A stretch of 64,000 bases of DNA from NCBI GenBank assembly GCA_023441055.1, contig JAEZQY010000001.1, positions 62,001 to 126,000 on the forward strand. Reading direction: 5' to 3'. Each line of letters starts with the position of its first letter. Position 1 is the first letter of the stretch. A model generated the notes under the pieces. It ran no database searches. It was not told the DNA's origin and saw only the letters and a program-made list of their open reading frames with translations. Below are positions 8,366 through 18,707 of this stretch, one piece after another. The DNA is from Bacillota bacterium (GTDB taxonomy: Bacteria; Bacillota; Bacilli; Paenibacillales; UBA4045). The position numbers and the translations under genes are program-made.

Positions 8366-10456
8366 ATGAATAACTTCAACGACAAAGTGAATTTCATCTG
8401 GAAGATCGCCGAGCTTCTAAGAGGTCCCTATAAACCTGAGAAGTACGGAGACGTCATCCTTCCACTCGCAGTGCTTAGACGATTTGATTGTCTATTGGAG
8501 GCGACGAAACCACTGGTTATCGAGAGAGCTAAGCAGACGGACATCGAGATTATTCTCAACAACATAACGGGTTACGGCTTCTCTAATAAATCGAACTTCA
8601 TCTCATTCAGCAATCTGCTGGGCGATCCCGACAATATCAGAACGAACTTCGAGATCTACATCCAAGGTTATTCCGCGAACATCAGAGAGATCATCGAGCA
8701 CTTCGACTTCGATAAGGAAATCAAGAAGCTGGATGACAACAACTTATTGTTCCTCGTCATTAAGGAGTTCTCGCAGATCGACCTGCATCCGAGTACCGTA
8801 TCTAATCAAGAGATGGGTTATATCTTCGAGGAATTGATTAGACGCTTCTCAGAAAATGCCGAGGCCGGCGATCACTACACGCCAAGAGAAGTAATCGAGC
8901 TCATGACGAACATCCTCTTCAACAATCTGGAGCAGGAGCTCACGCAAGAGGGTGCCATCTTCACCGTAGGCGACTACGCATGCGGGACAGGTGGTATGTT
9001 GTCTGCTGCTACGAATTATATTCAAGAATGGAATCCGAATGCCCAAATCGAGGTGTTCGGCCAAGAGCTCAACCCGCAATCTTACGCTATCTGTAAAGCG
9101 GACATTCTGATTAAAGGTCAGAAGGAGAAGAATATCGTACTCGGCAACTCCTTCACCGCAGACGGCCATCGCAATGAGAAGGTGCGCTTCGCACTGATGA
9201 ATCCACCATTCGGCGTAGACTGGAAGAAGGACAAGGAGTTCGTTGATAAGGAAGTGAAGGATCAGGGCTTCAACGGTCGATTCGGCGCTGGAACACCCAG
9301 AACGTCAGATGGCTCACTCTTATTCCTGCAGCACATGGTCTCCAAGATGCAAGAGGACGAGAAGGGATCACGTATGGCGATCATCTTCAATGGTTCACCC
9401 TTATTTACTGGTGATGCAGGATCAGGTGAGTCCGAGATTCGCCGATGGCTGATTGAGAACGATCTATTGGAAGGTATCATCGCACTACCGAATGATCTAT
9501 TCTACAACACGGGGATTGCTACCTATATCTGGGTCGTGACTAACCGCAAGAATGATAACATACTGAAGGGCCCGATTCGCACAGGCAAAATACAACTTGT
9601 AGACGCCACCGGCTTCTCTCACAAAATGCGGAAATCGCTCGGCTCCAAGCGAAATGAAATCAGCCCGTCCGACATCGCCGAGATTACGCGGATCTATGGC
9701 GAGTTCAAGGCAGGCGAATTCTGCAAGATCTTCGATAACAAGGAATTCGGTTACTTGAAGGTTACGATCGAGCGGCCGTTGCAGTTGAACTTCAAGATCT
9801 CTGAAGAGAGGATCGAGAACCTCTATTCTGAATCTGCTTTCTCCAATCTGTACGATGAAGACAAGGTGGATGAGCTGCAATTGAAGAAAGCGATGCAGAC
9901 CATCAAGAAGACAGAGCGCGCTGAACTGGAGAAACAGTTGAAGGGCAAGGAATTGCAAGAACAGATTCTAAGTGTGTTGAACGCGAATCGGAGTGAACAG
10001 ATTTATAAGAATAGAGATGCATTCACTAAAGTATTGGAAGGCGTATTCGGCGAGTTGAAGCTGAGCAGTACGCTGTTTAAGGTTGTGTTAATGGGACTCT
10101 CCGAAAGGGATGAGACGGCAGATTACTGTTACAGCGGCAAGAAGAAGGAAGCAGACTCGAGTCTGCGCGACACCGAGAGCATTCCGCTCTCCGTCGATGT
10201 CTCCGAATTCGAAGCCGATAACGAGAAGCATATCAAGAAGGAACAACAGAACATCCTCGATTATGTGGAGCGGGAAGTGAAACCACATGTGAAGGAATTC
10301 TGGATTGATCATACGAAGACGAAGATCGGGTACGAGATTCCTTTCACGAGATACTTCTATAAATATGAAGAGTTGCGACCTTTCGCTGATATCATGGCGG
10401 AGATCCAAGAGCTGGAGCAGGAGATTCAAGTGGAGATTAAGAAGGTGATTGGGTAA
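8366..10456 (+). CDS. hsdM: Type I restriction-modification system DNA methyltransferase subunit
   Basis: A 696-residue N6-adenine methyltransferase. It has the N-terminal HsdM helical domain (residues ~5-130), a SAM-binding motif 'DYACGTGG' (203-210) and the catalytic motif NPPF at 279-282. The C-terminal ~200 residues are helical and probably contact HsdS. ATG 8366 is chosen over 8336 because AGAGGAGAA precedes it. With HsdS it methylates both strands of a bipartite site; with HsdR it forms the restriction complex. The stop codon overlaps the hsdS start by one base. It is longer than E. coli HsdM (529), the extra length being the C-terminal region. Confidence 0.95.
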   Translation: MNNFNDKVNFIWKIAELLRGPYKPEKYGDVILPLAVLRRFDCLLEATKPLVIERAKQTDIEIILNNITGYGFSNKSNFISFSNLLGDPDNIRTNFEIYIQGYSANIREIIEHFDFDKEIKKLDDNNLLFLVIKEFSQIDLHPSTVSNQEMGYIFEELIRRFSENAEAGDHYTPREVIELMTNILFNNLEQELTQEGAIFTVGDYACGTGGMLSAATNYIQEWNPNAQIEVFGQELNPQSYAICKADILIKGQKEKNIVLGNSFTADGHRNEKVRFALMNPPFGVDWKKDKEFVDKEVKDQGFNGRFGAGTPRTSDGSLLFLQHMVSKMQEDEKGSRMAIIFNGSPLFTGDAGSGESEIRRWLIENDLLEGIIALPNDLFYNTGIATYIWVVTNRKNDNILKGPIRTGKIQLVDATGFSHKMRKSLGSKRNEISPSDIAEITRIYGEFKAGEFCKIFDNKEFGYLKVTIERPLQLNFKISEERIENLYSESAFSNLYDEDKVDELQLKKAMQTIKKTERAELEKQLKGKELQEQILSVLNANRSEQIYKNRDAFTKVLEGVFGELKLSSTLFKVVLMGLSERDETADYCYSGKKKEADSSLRDTESIPLSVDVSEFEADNEKHIKKEQQNILDYVEREVKPHVKEFWIDHTKTKIGYEIPFTRYFYKYEELRPFADIMAEIQELEQEIQVEIKKVIG

Positions 10457-11745
10457 TGGCTGAGTTTAAGTATAGATCTGCGAATGAGATGAAGGATAGC
10501 GGAGTTGAGTGGCTGGGGGCGATTCCAGAAGATTGGAAAATGACAAGAATGAAATATAACGGGGAATCAATTATTGGTCTGACCTATGCACCTGAAGATG
10601 TGGTTGATAATAACGGTTCCTTGGTATTACGATCATCAAATGTGCAAAACAATAAAATAGATTTGAATGATACAGTTTATGTTAGTAAGAAAATACCTTT
10701 CAAATTAATAACCAAAGAGGGAGATATATTAATTTGTTCAAGAAATGGAAGTAGGGCATTAATAGGGAAAAATGCTTATATTGATGGAGCTAGTATAGGA
10801 TATACATTTGGTGCGTTTATGACAGTTTTTAGAAGTGGACAAAGTAGATACATATACTATGTATTTAATTCTCCATTATTCTCTTATCAGTCTAGTTCTT
10901 ATTTAACAGCTACGATAAATCAATTGACAGTGAATAATCTGAATAACTTTGTAACAGCTTTACCTGGTCCACTAGAACAACAAAAAATCGCCAACTTCCT
11001 CGATATCAAAACAGCCCAATTCGACTCCATCATCGCAAAGAAAGAGCAGCTCATTCAGAAATTAGAAGAAGCGAAGAAGAGCCTGATTTCTGAAGTGGTC
11101 ACTGGCAAAGTGAAAATAGTTGATGGCGAAATGGTGAGAAGACAGCCAGAGGAAATGAAGGAAAGTGGTGTTGAATGGCTAGGGATGGTTCCGAAGGAAT
11201 GGGAAATAAAGAGAATTAAACATATTTCACAATTGAGAAGCGGAGAATCTATCACAAATGAATCAATTGAGGTAGAAGGACATTACCCAGTTTATGGTGG
11301 TAACGGCATTAGAGGATATACGGATTCTTATACACACAAAGGAAAACATATATTAATTGGTAGACAAGGGGCTTTATGTGGAAATATTAATATTGCTAAT
11401 GGGGACTTCTGGGCTTCAGAACATGCGGTAGTTGTGAATATTCAATCTGATACTAATATCATATGGTTTAGTCTTTTGCTCGACAGCATGAATTTAAATC
11501 AATATTCTATCTCAGCAGCTCAACCAGGACTTGCAGTCGGAATGATCAACAATCTATTTGTACCGTACACTTCAAGGGAAGAACAAGACTTGATTTCTGG
11601 TTATTTAGAATTTGAATCAAATAAATTTGCTCAGCTCCAAGTAAAAATTTTGTCCCAGATCCAAAAACTCAAACAAGCCAAACAATCCCTCATATCCGAA
11701 GCGGTTACAGGCAAGATCGATCTGAGAGATTGGAATATCATCTAG
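10456..11745 (+). CDS. hsdS: Type I restriction-modification specificity subunit
   Basis: A 429-residue protein with two target recognition domains (about 10-170 and 235-385), each followed by a conserved helical spacer ('FLDIKTAQFDSIIAKKEQLI' near 180 and 'KLKQAKQSLISEAVTGKIDL' at the end). The lead-in 'KDSGVEWLGAIPEDW' recurs before the second domain as 'KESGVEWLGMVPKEW', giving an internal direct repeat at the DNA level (~10480-10535 and ~11150-11205). The recognition domains are distinctly AT-richer than the spacers, a sign of domain swapping between strains. The recognised sequence cannot be predicted from the data here. Confidence 0.93.
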   Translation: MAEFKYRSANEMKDSGVEWLGAIPEDWKMTRMKYNGESIIGLTYAPEDVVDNNGSLVLRSSNVQNNKIDLNDTVYVSKKIPFKLITKEGDILICSRNGSRALIGKNAYIDGASIGYTFGAFMTVFRSGQSRYIYYVFNSPLFSYQSSSYLTATINQLTVNNLNNFVTALPGPLEQQKIANFLDIKTAQFDSIIAKKEQLIQKLEEAKKSLISEVVTGKVKIVDGEMVRRQPEEMKESGVEWLGMVPKEWEIKRIKHISQLRSGESITNESIEVEGHYPVYGGNGIRGYTDSYTHKGKHILIGRQGALCGNINIANGDFWASEHAVVVNIQSDTNIIWFSLLLDSMNLNQYSISAAQPGLAVGMINNLFVPYTSREEQDLISGYLEFESNKFAQLQVKILSQIQKLKQAKQSLISEAVTGKIDLRDWNII

Positions 11746-11759
11746 GAAGGAGAATCGCC

Positions 11760-14759
11760 ATGATAACGTCCGTTACGCCAGATGCGCTGAAGGAACGCTC
11801 CTTTCAAACCCTCATCAAGGACTATCTCATCAGCGACAGTGGTTACGTAGAATCGTTTAACAACGGTTATGATCAGCAGCTAGCGATTGATACGGATTGT
11901 CTATTCAACTTCCTAGAGATGACACAAGAGAAACAGACGAACCGACTGAAGGAAATTTACAAGACGAATTACAGGAACAAAGTTCTCGAAAATCTGGACC
12001 AGCAGCTTCGACTCCGTGGATCCATTGAAGTGCTTAAACATGGGATCAAGGACTATGGCGTGAAGCTGGATTTGGCTTATTTTAAGCCGCCGACCGACCT
12101 GAACCCTGAACAATATGTGCTGTACCAGCAGAATATTCTGTCTCTTACCGAAGAGCTTAACTATATCGGTAACAAGCGCATTGATCTGGTTATCTTCCTC
12201 AATGGAATTCCGATCATCACGATGGAGCTCAAGAATGCGTTTACGGGTCAGAGCTATAAGAATGCGATTAAGCAGTACAAGGAGGATCGAAGCCATCAGG
12301 AGAAGCTGTTCCTCTTCAAGGAACGAAGCATCGTTAACTTCGCCATGGACACCGATGTTGCATATATGTCAACGCGGCTGAATGGGGAGGGGACATACTT
12401 CCTCCCATTTAATAGAGGGTTCGATGAGGGTGCTGGCAACCCGATTGTCGAAGGGAAGCTTGGCACACATTATATCTGGGAAGACATCCTGCAGAAGGAT
12501 TCAATTCTGGAAATTATCCATAAATTCACCTTCATTGAAAAGAGCGAGGTCACGCTGAAGGACGGGTATACCTCAATCAAGGAGACCGTCATCTTCCCGC
12601 GATATCACCAGCTTGATGTGGTTCGCAGTGTTCTGAATCATGCCAAGACGCATGGCTCCGGGCAGAAATATCTGATCCAGCATTCCGCAGGCTCAGGGAA
12701 GACGAATTCGATCACTTGGCTGACGCACCGGCTGGCTTCCTTACATGATGCGAACAATCACATTATCTTCGATGGCGTGATCGTGGTCACGGACCGGGTC
12801 ATCTTGAACCAGCAGCTGCAGGATTCCATCTATCAATTGGAGCATAAGGTCGGCGTAGTCGCCAAGATTAAAGAAGGTTCCACTCAGCTCGCTGAAGAGC
12901 TTGAAAAAGGCACGAAGATCATCATCGCCACGATCCAGACATTCCCCTTCGTCATGAAGAAGCTGGATGGCACGATGGGCAAGAAGTACGCCATCGTGAT
13001 CGATGAGGCGCATTCTTCCACATCCGGCAAGAGTATGATGTCGCTGCAGGAGTCATTGTCGTTGGAAGAAGCGGCGGCAATTGCAGGCAAGGAAGAGGAA
13101 GAAGAGCAAGATGCCGAGGATAAGATCAATAAGGAGCTTGAGAAATTCGCTGATCGCAGTCATATCAGCTTCTTCGCGTTCACTGCTACGCCGAAAGGAT
13201 CAACCCTGAAGCTGTTTGGTCAACCGGGAGAGAATGGGAAGCCAGAACCGTATCATATCTACAGTATGAGGCAAGCGATTGAGGAAGGGTTTATCTTCGA
13301 TGTGCTGAAGAATTATATGACATACAAGATGTACTACAACGTGAACAAGAAGATCGAGGATGATCCCTCGTTCAGCAAGAGTAAGGCGGCGAAGTCGATT
13401 GCCCGATTCGTCAGTCTGCACCCGCATAACATCTCGCAGAAGACAGAGATTATTATCGAGCACTTCCGCAGCTTCACGATGAGGAAGATTGGCGGTGAAG
13501 CGAAGGCGATGCTGGTTACTTCATCGAGGCTTCATGCGGTGCGTTATAAACTGGCGTTCGATGAGTACATCAAGTTGAAAGGGTATACAGACTTGAAGAC
13601 GTTGGTTGCATTCTCGGGTTCGGTCAAGGCAGACGGTGATGAGTATAAAGAGTCGCAGATGAATGACGGCGTAAGTGAAAGTCAGTTGGCTGCTGAATTC
13701 GATAAGGATGAATTCAAGGTGCTGATTGTTGCGAACAAATATCAGACCGGATTCGATCAGCCAAAGCTGCATACGATGTATGTGGATAAGAAACTGTCCG
13801 GTGTGAAAGCTGTTCAGACGCTGTCGAGATTGAATCGGACTTGCGCGGGCAAAGAGGATACGTTCGTGCTGGATTTCGTCAATGAACCCGAGGAAATTCG
13901 ATTGGCGTTCTTGCCCTTCTATCGTGTAACGACGCTCAATAATGATATTGAACCGAATGAGATTTACACGCTTGAGCGGGCGATCTACGATAAGCAAGCT
14001 TTCGACAGGGAAGATGTGAAGCTGTTTACGGATCTATTTTATAAGGGGAAGCACTCGAAGGCAGATATAAGCACAATGAACAACGTTGTGAATCAATCGG
14101 TGAAGCATTTGGATGCCTATGAACGAGAAGAGAAGATAGACTTCAAGGGGCTCATTGGGAAGTTTATGAATCTGTACCTGCTGATCATTCAGGTCGCGCC
14201 GATTGTGGATTCCGACCTGCATCGCTTGAGTATCTATCTGCGCTATCTGATTCAGAAGATCGAGATCGAGTCGACTGGTGGTGTTAATATAACCGATAAG
14301 GTCGTGCTTGATTATTATAAACTGGAGAAGAAGACCGAGGGAGCCATTACACTCGAAGGAGAAAACCCAGGGGTTGTTATAACTGTTGGGGGTGGCGGAA
14401 AAGTAGCGGAAGAGGCAGAGGATTATCTGAGTGAGATTATTAAGAATCTAAATGAGAAGTATGGGACGGAGTGGGGAGAATCTGAGCGGTTGAACATGGA
14501 ACAGATTCGATCTAATCTCATGGAAGATAAGGACTTGGAATTGAAGGCACTGGTAAATCCAATTGATATGTTCAAACTTGCGTTTGAACCTCGATTCCTA
14601 GATGGTACGGCACAGGAATATGATAAGGATCAAGGATTCTATGGCAGGGTGCTGACCGATGAGAACTTCAGGAATAACCTGATGGAAATGATGATGAGAG
14701 ATGTGTATGCAAGGTTTAGGGATGGGAAGGGCAGACGTGATTCTCAGAGGGAGGGATAA
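11760..14759 (+). CDS. hsdR: Type I restriction endonuclease subunit R
   Basis: A 999-residue motor-nuclease subunit. The N-terminal nuclease domain shows Asp142 and Glu156-Leu-Lys158 (PD-(D/E)xK). The translocase follows with Walker A 'AGSGKT' (Lys314), the DEAH box at 415-418, 'FTATP' (motif III) and helicase motifs including 'VANKYQTGFDQP' and 'QTLSRLNR'. ATG 11760 follows AAGGAGAA; an upstream in-frame ATG lies inside hsdS and is not used. It cleaves unmethylated DNA after translocation. Its last codons carry the ribosome site of the reverse transcriptase gene. Confidence 0.95.
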   Translation: MITSVTPDALKERSFQTLIKDYLISDSGYVESFNNGYDQQLAIDTDCLFNFLEMTQEKQTNRLKEIYKTNYRNKVLENLDQQLRLRGSIEVLKHGIKDYGVKLDLAYFKPPTDLNPEQYVLYQQNILSLTEELNYIGNKRIDLVIFLNGIPIITMELKNAFTGQSYKNAIKQYKEDRSHQEKLFLFKERSIVNFAMDTDVAYMSTRLNGEGTYFLPFNRGFDEGAGNPIVEGKLGTHYIWEDILQKDSILEIIHKFTFIEKSEVTLKDGYTSIKETVIFPRYHQLDVVRSVLNHAKTHGSGQKYLIQHSAGSGKTNSITWLTHRLASLHDANNHIIFDGVIVVTDRVILNQQLQDSIYQLEHKVGVVAKIKEGSTQLAEELEKGTKIIIATIQTFPFVMKKLDGTMGKKYAIVIDEAHSSTSGKSMMSLQESLSLEEAAAIAGKEEEEEQDAEDKINKELEKFADRSHISFFAFTATPKGSTLKLFGQPGENGKPEPYHIYSMRQAIEEGFIFDVLKNYMTYKMYYNVNKKIEDDPSFSKSKAAKSIARFVSLHPHNISQKTEIIIEHFRSFTMRKIGGEAKAMLVTSSRLHAVRYKLAFDEYIKLKGYTDLKTLVAFSGSVKADGDEYKESQMNDGVSESQLAAEFDKDEFKVLIVANKYQTGFDQPKLHTMYVDKKLSGVKAVQTLSRLNRTCAGKEDTFVLDFVNEPEEIRLAFLPFYRVTTLNNDIEPNEIYTLERAIYDKQAFDREDVKLFTDLFYKGKHSKADISTMNNVVNQSVKHLDAYEREEKIDFKGLIGKFMNLYLLIIQVAPIVDSDLHRLSIYLRYLIQKIEIESTGGVNITDKVVLDYYKLEKKTEGAITLEGENPGVVITVGGGGKVAEEAEDYLSEIIKNLNEKYGTEWGESERLNMEQIRSNLMEDKDLELKALVNPIDMFKLAFEPRFLDGTAQEYDKDQGFYGRVLTDENFRNNLMEMMMRDVYARFRDGKGRRDSQREG

Positions 14760-14761
14760 TT

Positions 14762-17700
14762 TTGTTGAAACAAAAATATAGACAAATCGCCCCGACATTA
14801 GATTATATATACGATGAAGTTATCCTCGCCCAAGCATGGAAGAAAACCCAGCTTTATATTCGACGTCATAATTGGTATGCAGATGTATTGGAAATTGATT
14901 GTTCAGCAATTGATTTGGAGAATAGGATAAAGAAATGGGCAGATGATTTAATATCAGGTGAATATAAGCCGAGTGAGATGCGCCTTGTCTTGGCTCCCAA
15001 AAATGCAGAATGGGAATTTTCAACAAGAAAAACACATGGATCCGAACCGGAATTTGATAGTTGGCAACTAAAAAGTGAATCGACTGTAGAAAATGATAAT
15101 AAACCAGTTCAAAAGCTTAGACCACTTGCTCATCTATCAATCCGTGATCAGACTGTTGCAACTGCTGCAATGCTCTGCTTGGCTGATATAATTGAAACTG
15201 CACAAGGGGATCCGGATGAGGACTACATTCAGTGTCAGAAGAATCATATGTTTAGTTATGGAAATAGGTTATATTGTGAGTGGATATCCAATAATGGAGG
15301 AAATAAAAACGCAAAATTTGGTTGGGGAAATTCTAAGATCTACAGGGATTTCTATGTGGATTACAAGAAATTTCTAGCAAGACCTCAAAACATGTGTCAA
15401 TATTACGAACCAATACTAGCCGAAGGAGCAAAACTAGTAACTGTATCTTTAGATTTAAAGGGTTTTTACGACTGCGTTGATAGAAGATTACTTATTTCAA
15501 AAATGATGAAATTGTGTAAGAGCCACGAGGAAATCTATCATGTTGAACTAGACTATCATGTTAATGAGGATTTTGAGTCTATATTGAATAAAATATTCTC
15601 ATGGGAATGGTCTGAGGATGATCTTATTCACAGTGATATAGTTTCTCAAACGAATGAGTTACCTAATGGTCTGCCGCAAGGACTTGTAGCAAGTGGTTTC
15701 TTTTCTAATGCATACTTAATTGAGTTTGATAAGTGTATGGGGCAATTATTACATAAAACTGAAGTGTTCCATGAAATAATAATTAGGGATTATTGCCGTT
15801 ATGTTGATGACATTCGGTTAGTTATAGAGGTTTTAGTAGATGATAAAAAGCTTGGTTTTCGTCCGTCACTTGAAATGAAGATAAATGAGTTACTGAGTGA
15901 ATGTACTGATGAATTTTTAAGAATAAATCCTGATAAAACGACATATACCGAGTATGGAAAATCTTCTTCGCAGAATAATATCTCCGCGCTCATGACTATG
16001 TTTCAAAGTGTCATAAGTGGGACGCCAGATTTAGATGCATTAAAGCAAGTCACAGGCGGATTGGATAACTTGTTGCAGATTGCTGATAGACTAAACCGAG
16101 ATACAACTAGCGAAATATACGATATGACATTGGCTGAAATGGTTGATTCCAATACCGATGTTCGTGATGACACAATAAAACGATTTGTGGCTTCCCGAAT
16201 TGTAAAATCATTAAGACTTCGCAAAGGAATGATTGAAGGGTTAAGTCTAAATGAAATTACAAATCAATCAATAGATGAAAACGATCCTGAATCAAGATTA
16301 GATCATGAATTTATTGTTACCGCCCGTAAGTTAATATCAAGTTGGTCTAAAAATCCTTCGTTGAACTTGTTACTAAGATGCGGATTAGATTTGTATCCAG
16401 ATGCGACAATGTTAACTCCCGTATTACGAGCTCTTGAAAGTAAGATATTCCATAATTTACTTTCACCAACTCCAGAACAAATTCGGGAGATAAAATCAGC
16501 AGAGTATGCAGCGGCAGATTTGCTCCGTGCCAGTGCAACTCAAATTGGATTTAAAGAAGATTCTGAGTATCCCAAATCAACGGACATACAAGGATACAGA
16601 CAAGAGCTTGCTGATTTTGCTGTTAAGATACAAGAAAATAAGAGTATACCTTGGTATGTGAAACAACAAGCAGCGTTATTTATGGCGTATGTGGCTGATT
16701 ATCGTGCAACATTGAGTAAACTACCAGAACTTAAACACTATAATAGACTGCATAGATGTATGTTATACAAGAAGAACAACAGTGTGAAAGTGAATGAATT
16801 GGATTTGATAGCAGTGTCTCTTGTTGCTCAGCAAATAGCTCCAAACAAGAAAAAATATGCTAGTTGGTTTATTGATTTTGTAAATCAATTGAGTGAGCAT
16901 GGGCAGATTCAAGCTGTATCGGTACTCTTTATGAACCGTCCGGATTTAATGGAAGAAGTAATCAAACATAAGCGCATTTCAGGAGCTGGGTGGTATTTTA
17001 GACTTCCAGCTGTACTGTTAAAAAAACGTTCGAAACAAGCAACTCTATTGAACCCAGGTATAAAAATACCTTTATTAGATATCGTTCAAGGTGAGGACAA
17101 CCCTTTTTCACAAGAGAATGCACTACTATTATTAGTAAGGAAAATATTAGAAGTACCCGGAATTAAAGATAAGCTGATTAGAGGTTTATCGATTGAACAT
17201 ATCCAGGTCTCACATAATAACTGGAATGAGATACAAAGTGCATCTACAGCTGGTTTTAATGTGCATATAGAAGATGGTGATTATCCAGCTATCGATATAC
17301 CAAGGTGGGTAGATAATAAAAATGAGTGGATGTATAACTGTGGACGTATTCTTCGATCTAGTATAACGGGTGAATATGATTTTACAGCGAACTCATTTCT
17401 AATTAAGGATGAACATTCCAAGTATAAAGGATTACGATCTACACCATTTACCCGTAGTTTTGGGTTGAATAACTTCCCAAGGGGGCTCTTCATCGAACCA
17501 AGCCCATTAACACCATGGTTGAGTGAACTTATCATGCATTTATTGCAATGGCCTGGTGTACTCTTTGAAGAGAAACATGTAGAAGGAATGTCTGAAGTTA
17601 AGGGAATACCGGATCTTCAGATAATTATTAATCGTAGAATAAAGAGTCAGCATAAAATGTATGGAAAACAATCAGGTATTCCAATATATACAATCCCAGT

Positions 17701-18598
17701 TAATTCACATGTCGATAGAGAAAGGGACAGCCTTCGAGTAGCAATTGTGCAACCTCTTCTACCTAAGATGAGTGATTTTGACGAGAAAAATCCTACCTAT
17801 TGGTCGACAAATTATCGTAAAAGACACCGGAATCATATTTCGTCACTGTGCCGTCTTGCATATACTCATTTATCAGCCTGGAAAACAGCTAGAGAGCATG
17901 AGGACTTTAGAGACAATCAAGTAGATTTAATTATTTTTCCAGAATTGTCCGTGCAACCTAGTGATATTGATCGTTTGGAACGGTTATCTGATATGACAAA
18001 AGCTAACATATTCGCTGGTTTGACATTCATGTCTCGTAATAATGGTAATGATACAGTAAATCAGGCACTGTGGCTGCTGAGAAATGAAAAAAAATCGGGC
18101 AGAGAATTTGTTCATATATGGCAGGGGAAGGAACACCTTACTGATTTCGAAAAGAATACAATGAAGATTATGAGCCATAGACCATATCAAGTTATTATCG
18201 AGCTTCCGAGAAAAGATGATAATGTTATTCGTATAGCGGGAACTATCTGTTATGATGCGACTGATCTGGCATTAGCATCTGATCTTGTGAATATCTCAGA
18301 TGTCTTCGTAGTCGCAGCAATGAATAAAGATGTTACCACATTCGACAGTATGGTGTCTGCTTTACATTATCATATGTATCAACCTGTAATTCTTGCTAAC
18401 AGTGGGGAATTCGGGGGTTCAACTGCTCAGGCACCATACCAAGAAAGGTATGATAAATTAATTGCACACGTTCATGGTATTAATCAACTTGCGATCAGCG
18501 TCTTTGATGTAGATGCTCTTGCTTTTAAAAAAGGAAAGATTGATAAGAAGACAAAAGGAATTAAGACGCCACCTGCAGGTTTTAATGGGCGTAAGTAA
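14762..18598 (+). CDS. Reverse transcriptase-nitrilase fusion, DRT type 1 (UG1-like) defence protein
   Basis: A 1278-residue fusion. The N-terminal RT domain (~60-410) has motif A 'LDLKGFYD' (Asp231, Asp237), motif B 'NGLPQGLVASGFFSN' and the catalytic YVDD box (347-350). A long helical middle (~430-980) is followed by a carbon-nitrogen hydrolase (nitrilase) domain from ~989 with a complete Glu1061 (FPELS)-Lys1123 (QGKEHL)-Cys1163 (TICYD) triad. RT plus nitrilase is the known architecture of defence-associated RT type 1 in the 'unknown group' RTs, which protect against phage. It starts with TTG 2 bases after hsdR, with GGGAGGG inside hsdR, so it is translationally coupled to the restriction operon. 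The gene is clearly AT-richer than its neighbours, indicating transfer. The nitrilase substrate and any templating RNA are unknown. Confidence 0.9.
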   Translation: MLKQKYRQIAPTLDYIYDEVILAQAWKKTQLYIRRHNWYADVLEIDCSAIDLENRIKKWADDLISGEYKPSEMRLVLAPKNAEWEFSTRKTHGSEPEFDSWQLKSESTVENDNKPVQKLRPLAHLSIRDQTVATAAMLCLADIIETAQGDPDEDYIQCQKNHMFSYGNRLYCEWISNNGGNKNAKFGWGNSKIYRDFYVDYKKFLARPQNMCQYYEPILAEGAKLVTVSLDLKGFYDCVDRRLLISKMMKLCKSHEEIYHVELDYHVNEDFESILNKIFSWEWSEDDLIHSDIVSQTNELPNGLPQGLVASGFFSNAYLIEFDKCMGQLLHKTEVFHEIIIRDYCRYVDDIRLVIEVLVDDKKLGFRPSLEMKINELLSECTDEFLRINPDKTTYTEYGKSSSQNNISALMTMFQSVISGTPDLDALKQVTGGLDNLLQIADRLNRDTTSEIYDMTLAEMVDSNTDVRDDTIKRFVASRIVKSLRLRKGMIEGLSLNEITNQSIDENDPESRLDHEFIVTARKLISSWSKNPSLNLLLRCGLDLYPDATMLTPVLRALESKIFHNLLSPTPEQIREIKSAEYAAADLLRASATQIGFKEDSEYPKSTDIQGYRQELADFAVKIQENKSIPWYVKQQAALFMAYVADYRATLSKLPELKHYNRLHRCMLYKKNNSVKVNELDLIAVSLVAQQIAPNKKKYASWFIDFVNQLSEHGQIQAVSVLFMNRPDLMEEVIKHKRISGAGWYFRLPAVLLKKRSKQATLLNPGIKIPLLDIVQGEDNPFSQENALLLLVRKILEVPGIKDKLIRGLSIEHIQVSHNNWNEIQSASTAGFNVHIEDGDYPAIDIPRWVDNKNEWMYNCGRILRSSITGEYDFTANSFLIKDEHSKYKGLRSTPFTRSFGLNNFPRGLFIEPSPLTPWLSELIMHLLQWPGVLFEEKHVEGMSEVKGIPDLQIIINRRIKSQHKMYGKQSGIPIYTIPVNSHVDRERDSLRVAIVQPLLPKMSDFDEKNPTYWSTNYRKRHRNHISSLCRLAYTHLSAWKTAREHEDFRDNQVDLIIFPELSVQPSDIDRLERLSDMTKANIFAGLTFMSRNNGNDTVNQALWLLRNEKKSGREFVHIWQGKEHLTDFEKNTMKIMSHRPYQVIIELPRKDDNVIRIAGTICYDATDLALASDLVNISDVFVVAAMNKDVTTFDSMVSALHYHMYQPVILANSGEFGGSTAQAPYQERYDKLIAHVHGINQLAISVFDVDALAFKKGKIDKKTKGIKTPPAGFNGRK

Positions 18599-18707
18599 TA
18601 GTTATACGATACAATTAACACATACAACGATGCAGTAAATCAAGGGAATGTAAAGAAGGGGGCTTGTGGAGATTTTAGTTGGAGAACTTACAGAGGAGAC
18701 AAACAAC

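Noticed and set aside
18599..18707. Noncoding RNA partner of the reverse transcriptase (as in retrons or DRT2/9)
   Set aside because: The short space shows no stable structured element; DRT1 is not known to need one.
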